Source: Chryseobacterium shigense (lineage in GTDB: Bacteria; Bacteroidota; Bacteroidia; Flavobacteriales; Weeksellaceae). Taken from it: 64,000 nt of DNA. The stretch is from the NCBI RefSeq assembly GCF_900156575.1, contig NZ_FTNY01000004.1:186001-250000 (forward strand), read 5' to 3'. The notes beneath the pieces are model-generated. The model worked only from the letters and a program-made list of their open reading frames with translations. It was not told the origin of the DNA and made no database searches. Shown in pieces: positions 40,975-48,638 of the stretch; positions within the stretch are counted from its first letter, which is position 1; the number at the start of each line of letters is the position of its first letter. The position numbers and the translations under genes were made by a program.

Positions 40975-42204
40975 TTAATAGATTATGGCCAGTGTTCGGT
41001 CATCGTGATTTCCCCGGCTCCAGAAATCGGTCCATGTCAGAAGCTGCTGATCAATATCGGTATCGTTGATAAAATCTACCTTTGTGCGGTCGTCATTATT
41101 TCCGTTCAGGTCATCAAAAAAAGTTTTCCAGCTCTCGATGTCTTCAAGTTTATTTTCCGTGATGAATTTTGGGTCGTAAATACCGTCTGTCATCAGGACC
41201 AGATAAGAAAAATCATTCACGCAGGTCATTCCAAATCTTGAGACCATATCATGATTGAAGATTTCTTTCATGGTGATGAACCGGGTACCGCCACCAAATT
41301 CACCCACATCCATTGTATTCAGCAGCATTACTTCAGAAAACTCAGGATTGATTAAATTGATGGGACAGTCTCCTACTCCAAACGTAAGAATGACATATCC
41401 GAAATCAAACTTTTTTGTCAGGGCAAAAATGAGGGTCGTGTGGAAGTCTTTTACAGACAATGAATGTTCTGCTGCTGCTTGATCCAAAACATCATAAACA
41501 TGACGAACCCCTTTATACAGAAGCTTTAGAACATTTTCTCCGGCTTCGGACCGTATTTCTTTTGATGAGTCAGAGGCGTTGTAAACGATCTCAATATTGT
41601 TGCTGATCTCATTTAAAATTTCATTGGAATTGAAGAAACTGTTTACTGAACCTACAGCCAATCTGGAACCTTCTCTGGCCATTACAGCAGAACCTGCACC
41701 GTCAGCAACGGAAACAATACTCCAGCCTCCGGGAAGTTCATTCACCGCAAAATCATCATCCCTGAATTTCCCTTCATGAGCGTGAGAACGTCCTCTCTTG
41801 GAAACAATAGTAATTTTTCTATCTGAAAATTGCCCCTGATAAGAGGCTTCATCAGGCTTATAGTAAATATCATTTATATCGGATGGAATATTTTTCCAAA
41901 GATCTTTGGGATCTGCATTCACCAGAAGATGAACTGTTTTAATCTCGGTGCTGTTTTGATCCCGGATATGATAAAATTCAATATCCAGCTCATGCACGCT
42001 GCTTGTATAAGGAATTCCGGATATTTTGTTATTATCAAATGTAAGTCCCGTCTCCTGAAGATTCGCTATGCTTTTAATTTTTATATTCGGAAAATCGTCC
42101 ATCTCAAAACTGAATTCATAAAACTGTTTTGAACTGGCATTTTTAAGCACCAGATGGACTTCTTTAAATTCTTCTTTTTCTTTGTAAATAACTGCTTTTT
42201 CCAT
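40975..42204 (-). CDS. PP2C-type phosphatase with N-terminal Ig/cadherin-like domain
   Basis: A 409-residue protein. The PP2C domain (about 128-409) shows its metal-binding motifs: RDDDFAV (148-154), VADGAGSA (166-173), VGDCPI (later), and MTDGIYDP. The N-terminal 125 residues resemble a He_PIG/cadherin-like beta-sandwich: GLTFDNNKISGIPYTSSVHELDIEFY (52-77). It is thought to reverse phosphorylation by the adjacent kinase in the TerY-P triad. The fusion of a cytosolic phosphatase to this domain type is unusual. No signal peptide is seen. Confidence 0.82.
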   Translation of the reverse strand: MEKAVIYKEKEEFKEVHLVLKNASSKQFYEFSFEMDDFPNIKIKSIANLQETGLTFDNNKISGIPYTSSVHELDIEFYHIRDQNSTEIKTVHLLVNADPKDLWKNIPSDINDIYYKPDEASYQGQFSDRKITIVSKRGRSHAHEGKFRDDDFAVNELPGGWSIVSVADGAGSAVMAREGSRLAVGSVNSFFNSNEILNEISNNIEIVYNASDSSKEIRSEAGENVLKLLYKGVRHVYDVLDQAAAEHSLSVKDFHTTLIFALTKKFDFGYVILTFGVGDCPINLINPEFSEVMLLNTMDVGEFGGGTRFITMKEIFNHDMVSRFGMTCVNDFSYLVLMTDGIYDPKFITENKLEDIESWKTFFDDLNGNNDDRTKVDFINDTDIDQQLLTWTDFWSRGNHDDRTLAIIY

Positions 42205-42242
42205 GGTTTTGTGTTGGGTATTGGAAGTAGGATTTTATCGTA

Positions 42243-43286
42243 TTACCCAAGTGTTCTGTTGATATCAAATCCTTCACTCGAAAATCCGTAATAATCCGAA
42301 GTTCCGCACCATGGGCATTTGTTGTAGCCCTCTCCTTTCAGACAATGAATTCCGCCGCACGAACAGGTTGCCAAAGCGATAGGATTCGCACAATGTGGAC
42401 AGGAAGTTCCTCCCTGAAGTTCTTCTATGGATATTTTAAGGTTATTTTTCCGGGAAGAAGAGAGTCTGAAATAGGCTTTTTCATCAATTTTGTAAGCACC
42501 ATCCAGTCTGTAATATCTTGTAGACATTCCGGGTATTCCTGATTCGGCAAATGTCTTTTTGAATTTCATTAAATAGAGCTTCTCCGTTTCAGAGCATTTC
42601 CCATTCAACACCACAAAATTATTGTCCGGGAATTTTTGTTCCAGTTGAGGATCTACTTTTTCAAGAATGACAGAGTCTATTTTTGAAAGATTAATTCCTT
42701 CTTTATTGGCTTCGGTAACGCTTTGGCTGGTTGTTTTAATAGAATCTGTCACCCATTTGAAAAATTCTTTATAAGAGTTCTCATCCGAGTTATTGAACAG
42801 CAAAACATTATCTGATAAGGTTCCCAGCAGTTTATAGTTGGTATTTTCTCCGATAGATACGGCTATGGTATTGGTTTTCCCATGATACTTGTTGTTCCAT
42901 CTTTCGATCGCTTTTGTCGCATCATCAGTAGGAACCCCGTCTGTAAAAAGAAAAACGATCGGTTTCCAGTCGCCTTTTCTTTCGTAAGTCGTTTTCACAA
43001 TATCCCGGTCTATGCAGTCCATGACTTTAATAAGACCCTGGGACAACGATGTACCACTTCCAATAGGAATCTTCGGCGGATAAAAGCTGATGATATCCTG
43101 AAGCGGTGTAATGACTTCAGCTTCTCCGGCAAAACCTACAATAGAGATATAAACCGTTTCCAGTGAATAGGGATCTTTTTTCAATTCTCTGATGATATTG
43201 GCGATACCTTCCTGTACCTGCTCAATAGGCTCTCCGACCATAGATTCGGAGACATCAACTAAAAAATAAATGGGTAGTCTTCTCAT
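42243..43286 (-). CDS. TerY-like vWA protein with C-terminal zinc ribbons
   Basis: A 347-residue protein. An N-terminal von Willebrand A domain (about 5-200) has the metal-ion MIDAS motif as FLVDVSESMVGEP (D11-x-S-x-S15), with GSGTSLSQGL and FTDGVPTDDATK. A C-terminal TerY-C zinc-ribbon region (about 296-330) carries cysteines C296, C299, C308, C310, C315, C324 and C327. TerY proteins act with PP2C and kinase in stress responses to chemical or phage challenge. It lies between a second vWA gene and PP2C on one transcript. Confidence 0.88.
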   Translation of the reverse strand: MRRLPIYFLVDVSESMVGEPIEQVQEGIANIIRELKKDPYSLETVYISIVGFAGEAEVITPLQDIISFYPPKIPIGSGTSLSQGLIKVMDCIDRDIVKTTYERKGDWKPIVFLFTDGVPTDDATKAIERWNNKYHGKTNTIAVSIGENTNYKLLGTLSDNVLLFNNSDENSYKEFFKWVTDSIKTTSQSVTEANKEGINLSKIDSVILEKVDPQLEQKFPDNNFVVLNGKCSETEKLYLMKFKKTFAESGIPGMSTRYYRLDGAYKIDEKAYFRLSSSRKNNLKISIEELQGGTSCPHCANPIALATCSCGGIHCLKGEGYNKCPWCGTSDYYGFSSEGFDINRTLG

Positions 43287-43309
43287 GGTTTATCGTAAAG
43301 ACAAGTGAT

Positions 43310-43948
43310 TTAGATAATAATATTAAGCTCGGAAGGTGGCGGAGGCAGCGGTGTGCTTTCTTCCGTTCCCTGTGATTTCCCTCCCATCGTAATGGATGAA
43401 CTTACCCATTTGAAAAATGAGGAAAGGGTGATGGCGTCGGTAGTATCGAGTTTCACCACGTGGTCCGTGAGCTCCTTCAGAAACTGTTCATCTGCTTTCG
43501 GGCCTGCTGCACAACCTACAATAGCACCGAATTCCAGACCTCTGATCACAGGGATCATCTGTCTGTATTTCTGGATATCGGAGGGTTTCCCATCGGTAAA
43601 GATAAACAGCAGAGGTCTCCAGTCTTCTTTTTCGTCTGAAGAACCTTTGACCAGTTCTTTCTTCACCAGTTCCGAAACCATCTCCAATGCCGCACCGGTA
43701 TGGGTAGGACCACTGTCCGGACAAGTGATTTCCATGGGATAAAAACTGGCCAGGTCAATCAGCGGAATAATATTTTTAACCTCACGGTCAAAAGTGATTA
43801 CACTGAGATGAAGACTGTCCATGGCCTGAGGATCTGCACGGAGCATGCTTATCAGCCCGTTAAATCCATTATTCAGTGCCTGGATGGGTTCTCCGTTCAT
43901 AGAACCTGAAGTGTCCAGTAAAAAGTAGGCTAATAGTCTCCTGCTCAT
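43310..43948 (-). CDS. TerY-like vWA protein, short form
   Basis: A 212-residue protein made of a single vWA domain: FLLDTSGSMNGEPIQ (D-x-S-x-S, 11-16), CPDSGPTHTGAALEM and FIFTDGKPSDIQKY. It lacks the zinc-ribbon tail of its neighbour and ends with a low-complexity Pro-rich stretch. It is likely a metal-dependent adaptor in the Ter complex. The gene follows a hairpin-containing gap after terD-like 44033. Confidence 0.88.
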   Translation of the reverse strand: MSRRLLAYFLLDTSGSMNGEPIQALNNGFNGLISMLRADPQAMDSLHLSVITFDREVKNIIPLIDLASFYPMEITCPDSGPTHTGAALEMVSELVKKELVKGSSDEKEDWRPLLFIFTDGKPSDIQKYRQMIPVIRGLEFGAIVGCAAGPKADEQFLKELTDHVVKLDTTDAITLSSFFKWVSSSITMGGKSQGTEESTPLPPPPSELNIII

Positions 43949-43970
43949 GATAAGATGGTATTAATTCTGA

Positions 43971-44013
43971 AGCCGGCAGCGAAAGTTGAAAACTTTCCTG
44001 CCGGCTTTTTTAG
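43971..44013. other. hairpin between terD-like and terY-like genes
   Basis: AAGCCGGCAG-C-GAAAGTT and its complement (AACTTTC-CTGCCGGCTT) form a 17-bp stem with one bulge and a 3-base loop. On the plus strand it ends in TTTTTT, like a terminator, but no plus-strand gene is present. On the minus strand, the operon direction, no T-run follows. It could be a processing/stabilising element within the operon or stop antisense transcription. Confidence 0.6.
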
Positions 44014-44032
44014 TTTGATCAATCGTTATAGT

Positions 44033-44704
44033 TTAATTGCTGTAAGAATACTGCTTCAGAATCTCAATAAAATTATCGGTCTGATGCGGTTCTCCAATGG
44101 CACGGAATTTCCAGTCGCCATTGTGTCGGTAAGCTTCTGCAAAAACCATAGCACATTTCCCATTCATACTTGCATCTCCTGAAAGGCTGTATTTTGTAAT
44201 CTCTTTCCCTTTGGCATCTACCGCTCTGATAAAGGCATTCTCTATCATACCGAAATGCTGATTATTTTGTTTTCCCTGATAAATGGTTACCAGGAATAAT
44301 ATTTTCTGATAGCTCTCGTCCAATTGGTCCAATTTAACGATGATCTGCTCATCATCTCCATCTCCTGCTCCGGTTCTGTTATCTCCCGTAAGCCATATAT
44401 TTCCGCTTGGATGCTGCATGGAATTAAAGAAAACCACATCACCCTGATAAAGCGCGATCTGTCTTCCTTCATTGGTCTGTACTGTTTTTCCAAGGTTGGC
44501 GACCTTACCATTTCCGTCTAAAAGAAAAGCCACTGCATCAAGATCGTATTCTGCTTCTTTGCTGAAGAGTTTCCCAAAGAAACCTCCCTGCTTTCTGACA
44601 TCCCATCCTAAACCGATCGTTACTTTTGAAAGATCGTAAACACTTTCTCCACGGTCATTTTTTCTTAAATCAATCGTCTGACCTTTCTGTAAATTAATTG
44701 CCAT
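44033..44704 (-). CDS. TerD family protein
   Basis: A 223-residue protein beginning MAINLQKGQTIDLRKN. The TerD fold has the calcium-binding pattern DLDAVAFLLDGNGKV and, further on, DNRTGAGDGDDEQIIVKLDQL, the usual acidic Ca2+-binding motif; the C-terminal half is AFIRAVDAKGKEITKYSLSGDA. TerD proteins act in tellurite, oxidative, and other stress responses together with TerY, PP2C and kinase. It is a paralog of the protein at 44735, 30 nt upstream on the same strand. Confidence 0.92.
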   Translation of the reverse strand: MAINLQKGQTIDLRKNDRGESVYDLSKVTIGLGWDVRKQGGFFGKLFSKEAEYDLDAVAFLLDGNGKVANLGKTVQTNEGRQIALYQGDVVFFNSMQHPSGNIWLTGDNRTGAGDGDDEQIIVKLDQLDESYQKILFLVTIYQGKQNNQHFGMIENAFIRAVDAKGKEITKYSLSGDASMNGKCAMVFAEAYRHNGDWKFRAIGEPHQTDNFIEILKQYSYSN

Positions 44705-44734
44705 AGTTATTGTTTTGTGTATTTGAAAATATAA

Positions 44735-45310
44735 TTATTTAATGATCTGTCCTTTATAGTATTTCTCAAGGAAAAACGCCAGGTCTGCTCTGTAGCCTAT
44801 TCCTGATGCTTCAAATTTCCAGCTCCCGTTTTTTTTGTACAATCTTCCGAATTCCACTCCGGTTTCAATGGAGAAATCTTCATCCAGCTCATATTTTGCG
44901 ATCTCCTGATGGGTACTGTTATCTACAATTCTGATGTATGAATTTCTTACCTGTCCGAAGTTTTGTTTTCTTCTTTCAAAATCTTCGATAGTCACTACGA
45001 AAAGAATTTCTTCTGCTTTAGGATCTACTTTTTCAAGATCTACAATAATGGCTTCATCATCGTCACCGTCACTGTTTTTACCGCTCGGATCATCTCCTGT
45101 ATGAGTCAGTGCACCGTCCGGAGACTGCAGGTTATTATAAAAAACAAAACATTCTTCATTGATTAACTTTCTGTCGGAATCAATCATGATGGCAGAAGCA
45201 TCCAGATCAAAGTCAAAACCTGTTCCTTCATTCGGGTCCCAGCCCAGTCCTATCGTCATTTTTGTAAGTCCTATCTCGATCTTTTGCCCTTTCTGTAAAT
45301 TAATTGCCAT
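44735..45310 (-). CDS. TerD family protein (TerE-like)
   Basis: A 191-residue paralog: MAINLQKGQKIEIGLTKMTI, DFDLDASAIMIDSDRKL, THTGDDPSGKNSDGDDDEAIIVDLEKV (acidic Ca2+ motifs) and NSYIRIVDNSTHQEIAKYELDED. It is the first gene of the six-gene operon, with a TAnnTTTG box about 58 nt upstream. Known TerD/TerE proteins bind calcium and act as cytosolic or membrane-associated stress factors. No TerC or TelA-like gene is in the window. Confidence 0.92.
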   Translation of the reverse strand: MAINLQKGQKIEIGLTKMTIGLGWDPNEGTGFDFDLDASAIMIDSDRKLINEECFVFYNNLQSPDGALTHTGDDPSGKNSDGDDDEAIIVDLEKVDPKAEEILFVVTIEDFERRKQNFGQVRNSYIRIVDNSTHQEIAKYELDEDFSIETGVEFGRLYKKNGSWKFEASGIGYRADLAFFLEKYYKGQIIK

Positions 45311-45367
45311 AGTGTTTTAGATTATTAATTATTTTTCGTTTAAGATAAATTTGATTTGTGAACTGAC

Positions 45368-45375
45368 CAAATTTA
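45368..45375 (-). promoter_or_regulatory. ter operon -7 box
   Basis: Minus-strand TAAATTTG, an exact TAnnTTTG. It predicts a leader of about 55 nt to the first terD-like ATG. The 315-bp gap also holds a palindrome and a terminator on its far side, both listed separately. Confidence 0.5.
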
Positions 45376-45517
45376 TTGATAAAAAAATAAATGACGTGCG
45401 ATCAGCAGTACAAATGTTTAATTTTAATAAGGTTTTAACATACGACTGCTGATTCAAAAGAATACATCTAATTCTGGCTAATTATTCAGGTTTTTCATCT
45501 TATAGGCAGAAAAAATA

Positions 45518-45548
45518 AACCTTATAGGTTTTGAAAACCTATAAGGTT
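45518..45548. repeat. perfect intergenic palindrome (15-bp arms)
   Basis: AACCTTATAGGTTTT and its complement surround a single G. The core GGTTTTnAAAACC and flanking CCTT..AAGG resemble the palindrome at 1811-1847. It lies between the ter operon promoter and the panD-operon terminator. No T-run follows. Confidence 0.7.
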
Positions 45549-45570
45549 GTTGGTGTCGTAAAATCAGCAT

Positions 45571-45600
45571 TAAAAAAGTCCGGTTTTTTAGCCGGACTTC
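45571..45600 (-). terminator. intrinsic terminator of panD-flippase operon
   Basis: AAGTCCGG and CCGGACTT pair over eight bases around CTAAAAAA; on the minus strand TTTT follows. Confidence 0.8.
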
Positions 45601-45625
45601 TATAGATTAAAAAATTTCTGTACAA

Positions 45626-46651
45626 TTAATTTTTAAATTCCTGATCGGAAACTGCTTTTTCTCTTGCTTTGGCCAGCATCGGAATAGAGATCAGTCCCAT
45701 GACCAACATAATGGTGATCTGCAACGGAAGTGAAATAAAAGAATAGGTCAGTCCCATTTCTCCTCCTAATTCAGCACTTTTCCCCATTGAAATAAAAAGT
45801 GCCATAAATCCGAACTTCATGGCCAGATTAAAGGCACCGATACCGCCACTGGCAGGAACAATCATTCCCAGGGTGCCGACAACGATAATGAAAAATCCGT
45901 CAGCAATAGTGAAATTGGAGGTTTCGGGAAGGGCAAAACAGACAAGATAGGCTGCAAAGTAATAGGAAATCCATATTCCTAATGTATAAAGGATGAATTT
46001 GCCTTTCTCTTTTAGTTTAAATATGCTCGCCAATCCCTCAAAAATGCCATCAATAAAACTCACTATTTTACCTAAAAACGGAACTTCCGTAAGTCTCTTT
46101 CTAAATACAAAAAATAGAACCATTCCCACTGCGAGGATCAGGAGAATAATCAGAATATTATTAGAAATCTTAATATCTGAGTTTTCATAAAAAGACAGAA
46201 TTGCATCGTATTTGAAAAGCAAGGTCAACCCCAGAAATCCCAGCATGCAGATAAGATCTACTACTCTTTCCAGAATGATTGTCCCGAAAGACTTATCTAC
46301 CGGAACTTTCTCTACTCCATATAAAGCAGTAGCTCTTGCTACTTCACCGCTTCTCGGAATGGTAAGATTCATGAGGTATCCGAATGATATCGACCAAAGT
46401 GAATTTGAATTTGAAATTTTGTGCCCCATAGGTTCCAGCATCAGGTTCCAGCGTATCGCCCTGAACCAGTACGCCAGAATTCCAAATACGGAAGCAAACA
46501 GTACCCAGAGATAATTGGCTTTCGCCAAAGACGCCTTGATGACTTTGAAGTCAAGACCTTTTAGGGCGAGCCATAAAAAAAAGCCTGCAAAAGCAAGCGA
46601 TATTACTATTGTTAGTATTGATTTTAAAGGATTCTTTGATTTTTTCTCCAT
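45626..46651 (-). CDS. flippase-like / lysylphosphatidylglycerol synthase transmembrane protein
   Basis: A 341-residue polytopic membrane protein (about 8 helices) of the UPF0104/LPG_synthase_TM family. Features include FRAIRWNLMLEPMG near 60-75, the SFGYLMNLTIPRSGEVARATALYG motif and GMIVPASGGIGAFNLAMKFGFMAL near 255-280. Members are linked to lipid or polyprenyl-linked glycan flipping or synthesis. The soluble catalytic part of true MprF is absent. It starts 3 nt after panD, so both are on one transcript. Confidence 0.85.
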   Translation of the reverse strand: MEKKSKNPLKSILTIVISLAFAGFFLWLALKGLDFKVIKASLAKANYLWVLFASVFGILAYWFRAIRWNLMLEPMGHKISNSNSLWSISFGYLMNLTIPRSGEVARATALYGVEKVPVDKSFGTIILERVVDLICMLGFLGLTLLFKYDAILSFYENSDIKISNNILIILLILAVGMVLFFVFRKRLTEVPFLGKIVSFIDGIFEGLASIFKLKEKGKFILYTLGIWISYYFAAYLVCFALPETSNFTIADGFFIIVVGTLGMIVPASGGIGAFNLAMKFGFMALFISMGKSAELGGEMGLTYSFISLPLQITIMLVMGLISIPMLAKAREKAVSDQEFKN

Positions 46652-46654
46652 GGA

Positions 46655-47005
46655 TCAGGTCAGAAGGTTTGTTTTTTCATCCGGGAAAACAATCTTCGGC
46701 TGGAAGACCTGTGCTTCTTCAGGGGTCATCTGCGCATAAGCAATAATGATAATGATATCATCTCTTTGTACTTTTCTTGCGGCAGGGCCATTGAGGCATA
46801 CTTCCCCGGATTTTCTTTTCCCTTTGATAACGTAGGTGTCAAAACGCTCTCCGTTGTTGACATTGACGATATAGACTCTTTCTCCCACTACTAGACCGGC
46901 AGCTTCTATAAGATCTTCGTCGATCGTTATACTCCCAATATAATTAAGGTCTGAGGCCGTAACCCGTACCCTATGGATCTTAGACTTGAAAACTTCTATT
47001 AACAT
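46655..47005 (-). CDS. panD: aspartate 1-decarboxylase
   Basis: A 116-residue pyruvoyl-dependent enzyme of pantothenate synthesis (L-aspartate to beta-alanine). The self-cleavage site is Gly24-Ser25 in [18 protein letters not shown]; the active-site and tetramer residues lie in [44 protein letters not shown]. The mRNA is predicted to be leaderless: a TAAATTTG box ends four bases before the ATG. It is the first gene of a two-gene operon with a flippase-like gene. Confidence 0.96.
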   Translation of the reverse strand: MLIEVFKSKIHRVRVTASDLNYIGSITIDEDLIEAAGLVVGERVYIVNVNNGERFDTYVIKGKRKSGEVCLNGPAARKVQRDDIIIIIAYAQMTPEEAQVFQPKIVFPDEKTNLLT

Positions 47006-47009
47006 CCTG

Positions 47010-47017
47010 CAAATTTA
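47010..47017 (-). promoter_or_regulatory. -7 box abutting panD ATG
   Basis: Minus-strand TAAATTTG followed by four bases and then ATG; predicts a leaderless panD mRNA. Confidence 0.5.
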
Positions 47018-47252
47018 TTAATAAAAATTAATAAAACAGGCATTTGAAATCATTTTAAAACTCCCAGATACCCAGCTATTTAATTTTATATTAGACAAGT
47101 TTTCAAGCTATTATTTATAAAATATGCAAACATATCCATAAAAATATTAATAGTTTATACGAAATTCAGGATTTAATAAATACAGGAAATAATATTATTT
47201 TTTTGCTAAAGTCAATACTCATAAGCATTTGGCATGATTTTAGTGAGCCGTA

Positions 47253-47267
47253 ACGTAGATTTTACGT
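47253..47267. promoter_or_regulatory. ACGTA-N5-TACGT palindrome upstream of HU gene
   Basis: Perfect 5-bp arms in the 398-bp gap between panD and the HU gene, about 100 bp upstream of the HU promoter. The rest of the gap is very AT-rich and holds a partial sigma-54-like -24 half (TTGGCATG at 47229) without a matching -12. Confidence 0.25.
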
Positions 47268-47362
47268 GAAAAGTCAAATTATCATATTTTAACTGTTTTC
47301 GTCAAAAAGCAAAAAATTTTTATAACTTTTAATAAAATAATTGCACAATTAGAAAATAGTAT

Positions 47363-47370
47363 TATATTTG
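47363..47370 (+). promoter_or_regulatory. HU gene promoter
   Basis: TATATTTG is an exact TAnnTTTG; TTG at 47341-47343 is a well-spaced -33 element. The leader would be about 30 nt. Confidence 0.65.
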
Positions 47371-47403
47371 CTATAATTACGAACTAACTTAATATTAAAA
47401 ATT

Positions 47404-47694
47404 ATGAACAAGTCTGAATTAATCGACGCAATCGCAAAAGATGCAGGAATCACTAAAGTTGCAGCCAAAGCTGCTTTAGAATCATTCATTGGTAATGTAA
47501 CAACTACTTTAAAGAAAAAAGATGGAAAAGTTTCTTTAGTAGGTTTCGGTACTTTCTCAGTAGCTGAGAGAGCAGCCAGACAAGGTATCAACCCTGCCAC
47601 TAAAAAGCCGATCAAAATTGCTGCTAAAAAAGTTGCTAAATTCAAAGCAGGAGCTGATTTATCGAATGCAGTTTCTGGTGCTAAGAAAAAATAA
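47404..47694 (+). CDS. HU family DNA-binding protein
   Basis: A 96-residue nucleoid protein: MNKSELIDAIAKDAGITKVAAKAAL, the GFGTFSVAERAARQGINPATKKPI DNA-binding arm with the R-x-G-x-N-P-x-T signature, and a C-terminal helix with a Lys-rich end. It bends and compacts DNA as a dimer. It stands alone between its own promoter and a terminator. Confidence 0.95.
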   Translation: MNKSELIDAIAKDAGITKVAAKAALESFIGNVTTTLKKKDGKVSLVGFGTFSVAERAARQGINPATKKPIKIAAKKVAKFKAGADLSNAVSGAKKK

Positions 47695-47717
47695 TCATTC
47701 AGATTATAAAAATTCAC

Positions 47718-47746
47718 AGGCTGTTTCTTCTGAAGCGGCCTTTTTT
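47718..47746 (+). terminator. HU gene terminator
   Basis: AGGCTGTTTC and GAAGCGGCCT pair (two G-T wobbles) around TTCT, followed by six T. Confidence 0.75.
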
Positions 47747-47874
47747 ATTTTGTACCAATGGCTTCAAGTGCCTTAGCCACCCAGAGATAATACAATCAGC
47801 AGAAATTTCAAAATTCTTTGATTCGGCTCTATGATTATCATTTTTAAATTTTGGTTAAAGTCATGATTACAAAG

Positions 47875-47901
47875 TAAAAGCGAGCCCAAAGCCCGCTTCT
47901 A
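47875..47901 (-). terminator. pdxH terminator
   Basis: On the minus strand AAGCGGGC and GCTCGCTT pair with one mismatch around TTTGG, followed by TTTAC. Moderate strength. Confidence 0.5.
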
Positions 47902-47972
47902 TTGAATTTTAAATACTATCTATTGGCATTGATAAAAGCCAGCATTCCTTTCTAATTTCTAGCTTTTCATTC

Positions 47973-48614
47973 CTACGGCGCCAGTCTTGAAATCTTCCAG
48001 TCCAGACCCTCAAGCTCATAAATCATCCTGTCATGAAGACGGTTGGGCCTTCCCTGCCAGAATTCAATTTCGTAAGGTTTTGCGATGTAGCCTCCCCAAT
48101 TGGATGGTCTTGGTACTTCACTGTTTTCGTATTGTTTTTCTAGCTCTTTTAATTTCTCTTCCAGAAATTCTTTGTCCGGAATCACCTGACTTTGAGGCGA
48201 AACGACAGCGCCTAGCTGACTTCCTTTAGGTCTTGAATGAAAATAGCCATCACTAAGATTTTCAGCAATTTTTTCAAGATCAGCTTTAATGATGATCTGT
48301 CTTTCAAGATTAGGCCAGAAAAAGCTAAGACAGGCTTTATGAGTGTTTTCTATTGCTTTTCCCTTTCTGCTGCTGTAGTTGGTGTAGAAAATGAAACCTT
48401 CATAGGTATACTCCTTGAGCAGTACCATTCTTGTTCTGGGACATCCGTCTTGTTCCACAGTAGAAACTGCCATAGCATTGGCTTCAGAGACTGCCGGACT
48501 GGCACTAGCTTCTAAAAACCAGTCTCTAAACTGTTCAATGGGGTTTTGTTTTATCTCACTTTCAATAAGTTGGGATTTCTCATACACTTTTCTTTTGTCG
48601 TGCAGGTTTTCCAT
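47973..48614 (-). CDS. pdxH: pyridoxamine 5'-phosphate oxidase
   Basis: A 213-residue FMN-dependent oxidase of vitamin B6 metabolism that makes pyridoxal 5'-phosphate from PNP or PMP. Typical parts are EANAMAVSTVEQDGCPRTRMVLLK, FIFYTNYSSRKGKAIENTHKACLSFFWPNLERQI and the C-terminal EFWQGRPNRLHDRMIYE. Full length. Its promoter box lies inside the divergent yqgE gene start, so the 5' ends of the two transcripts overlap. Confidence 0.96.
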   Translation of the reverse strand: MENLHDKRKVYEKSQLIESEIKQNPIEQFRDWFLEASASPAVSEANAMAVSTVEQDGCPRTRMVLLKEYTYEGFIFYTNYSSRKGKAIENTHKACLSFFWPNLERQIIIKADLEKIAENLSDGYFHSRPKGSQLGAVVSPQSQVIPDKEFLEEKLKELEKQYENSEVPRPSNWGGYIAKPYEIEFWQGRPNRLHDRMIYELEGLDWKISRLAP

Positions 48615-48627
48615 AAATATTTTTTAT

Positions 48628-48635
48628 TAAATTTG
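48628..48635 (+). promoter_or_regulatory. -7 box abutting yqgE ATG
   Basis: TAAATTTG ends three bases before the ATG at 48639, predicting a leaderless transcript. It lies 13 bases from the pdxH start codon on the other strand. Confidence 0.5.
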
Positions 48636-48638
48636 AGT

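Noticed and set aside
47229..47246. Sigma-54 promoter upstream of HU gene
   Set aside because: The -24 half TTGGCATG is good but the -12 half (TAGTG) does not match; a better TAnnTTTG promoter is closer.
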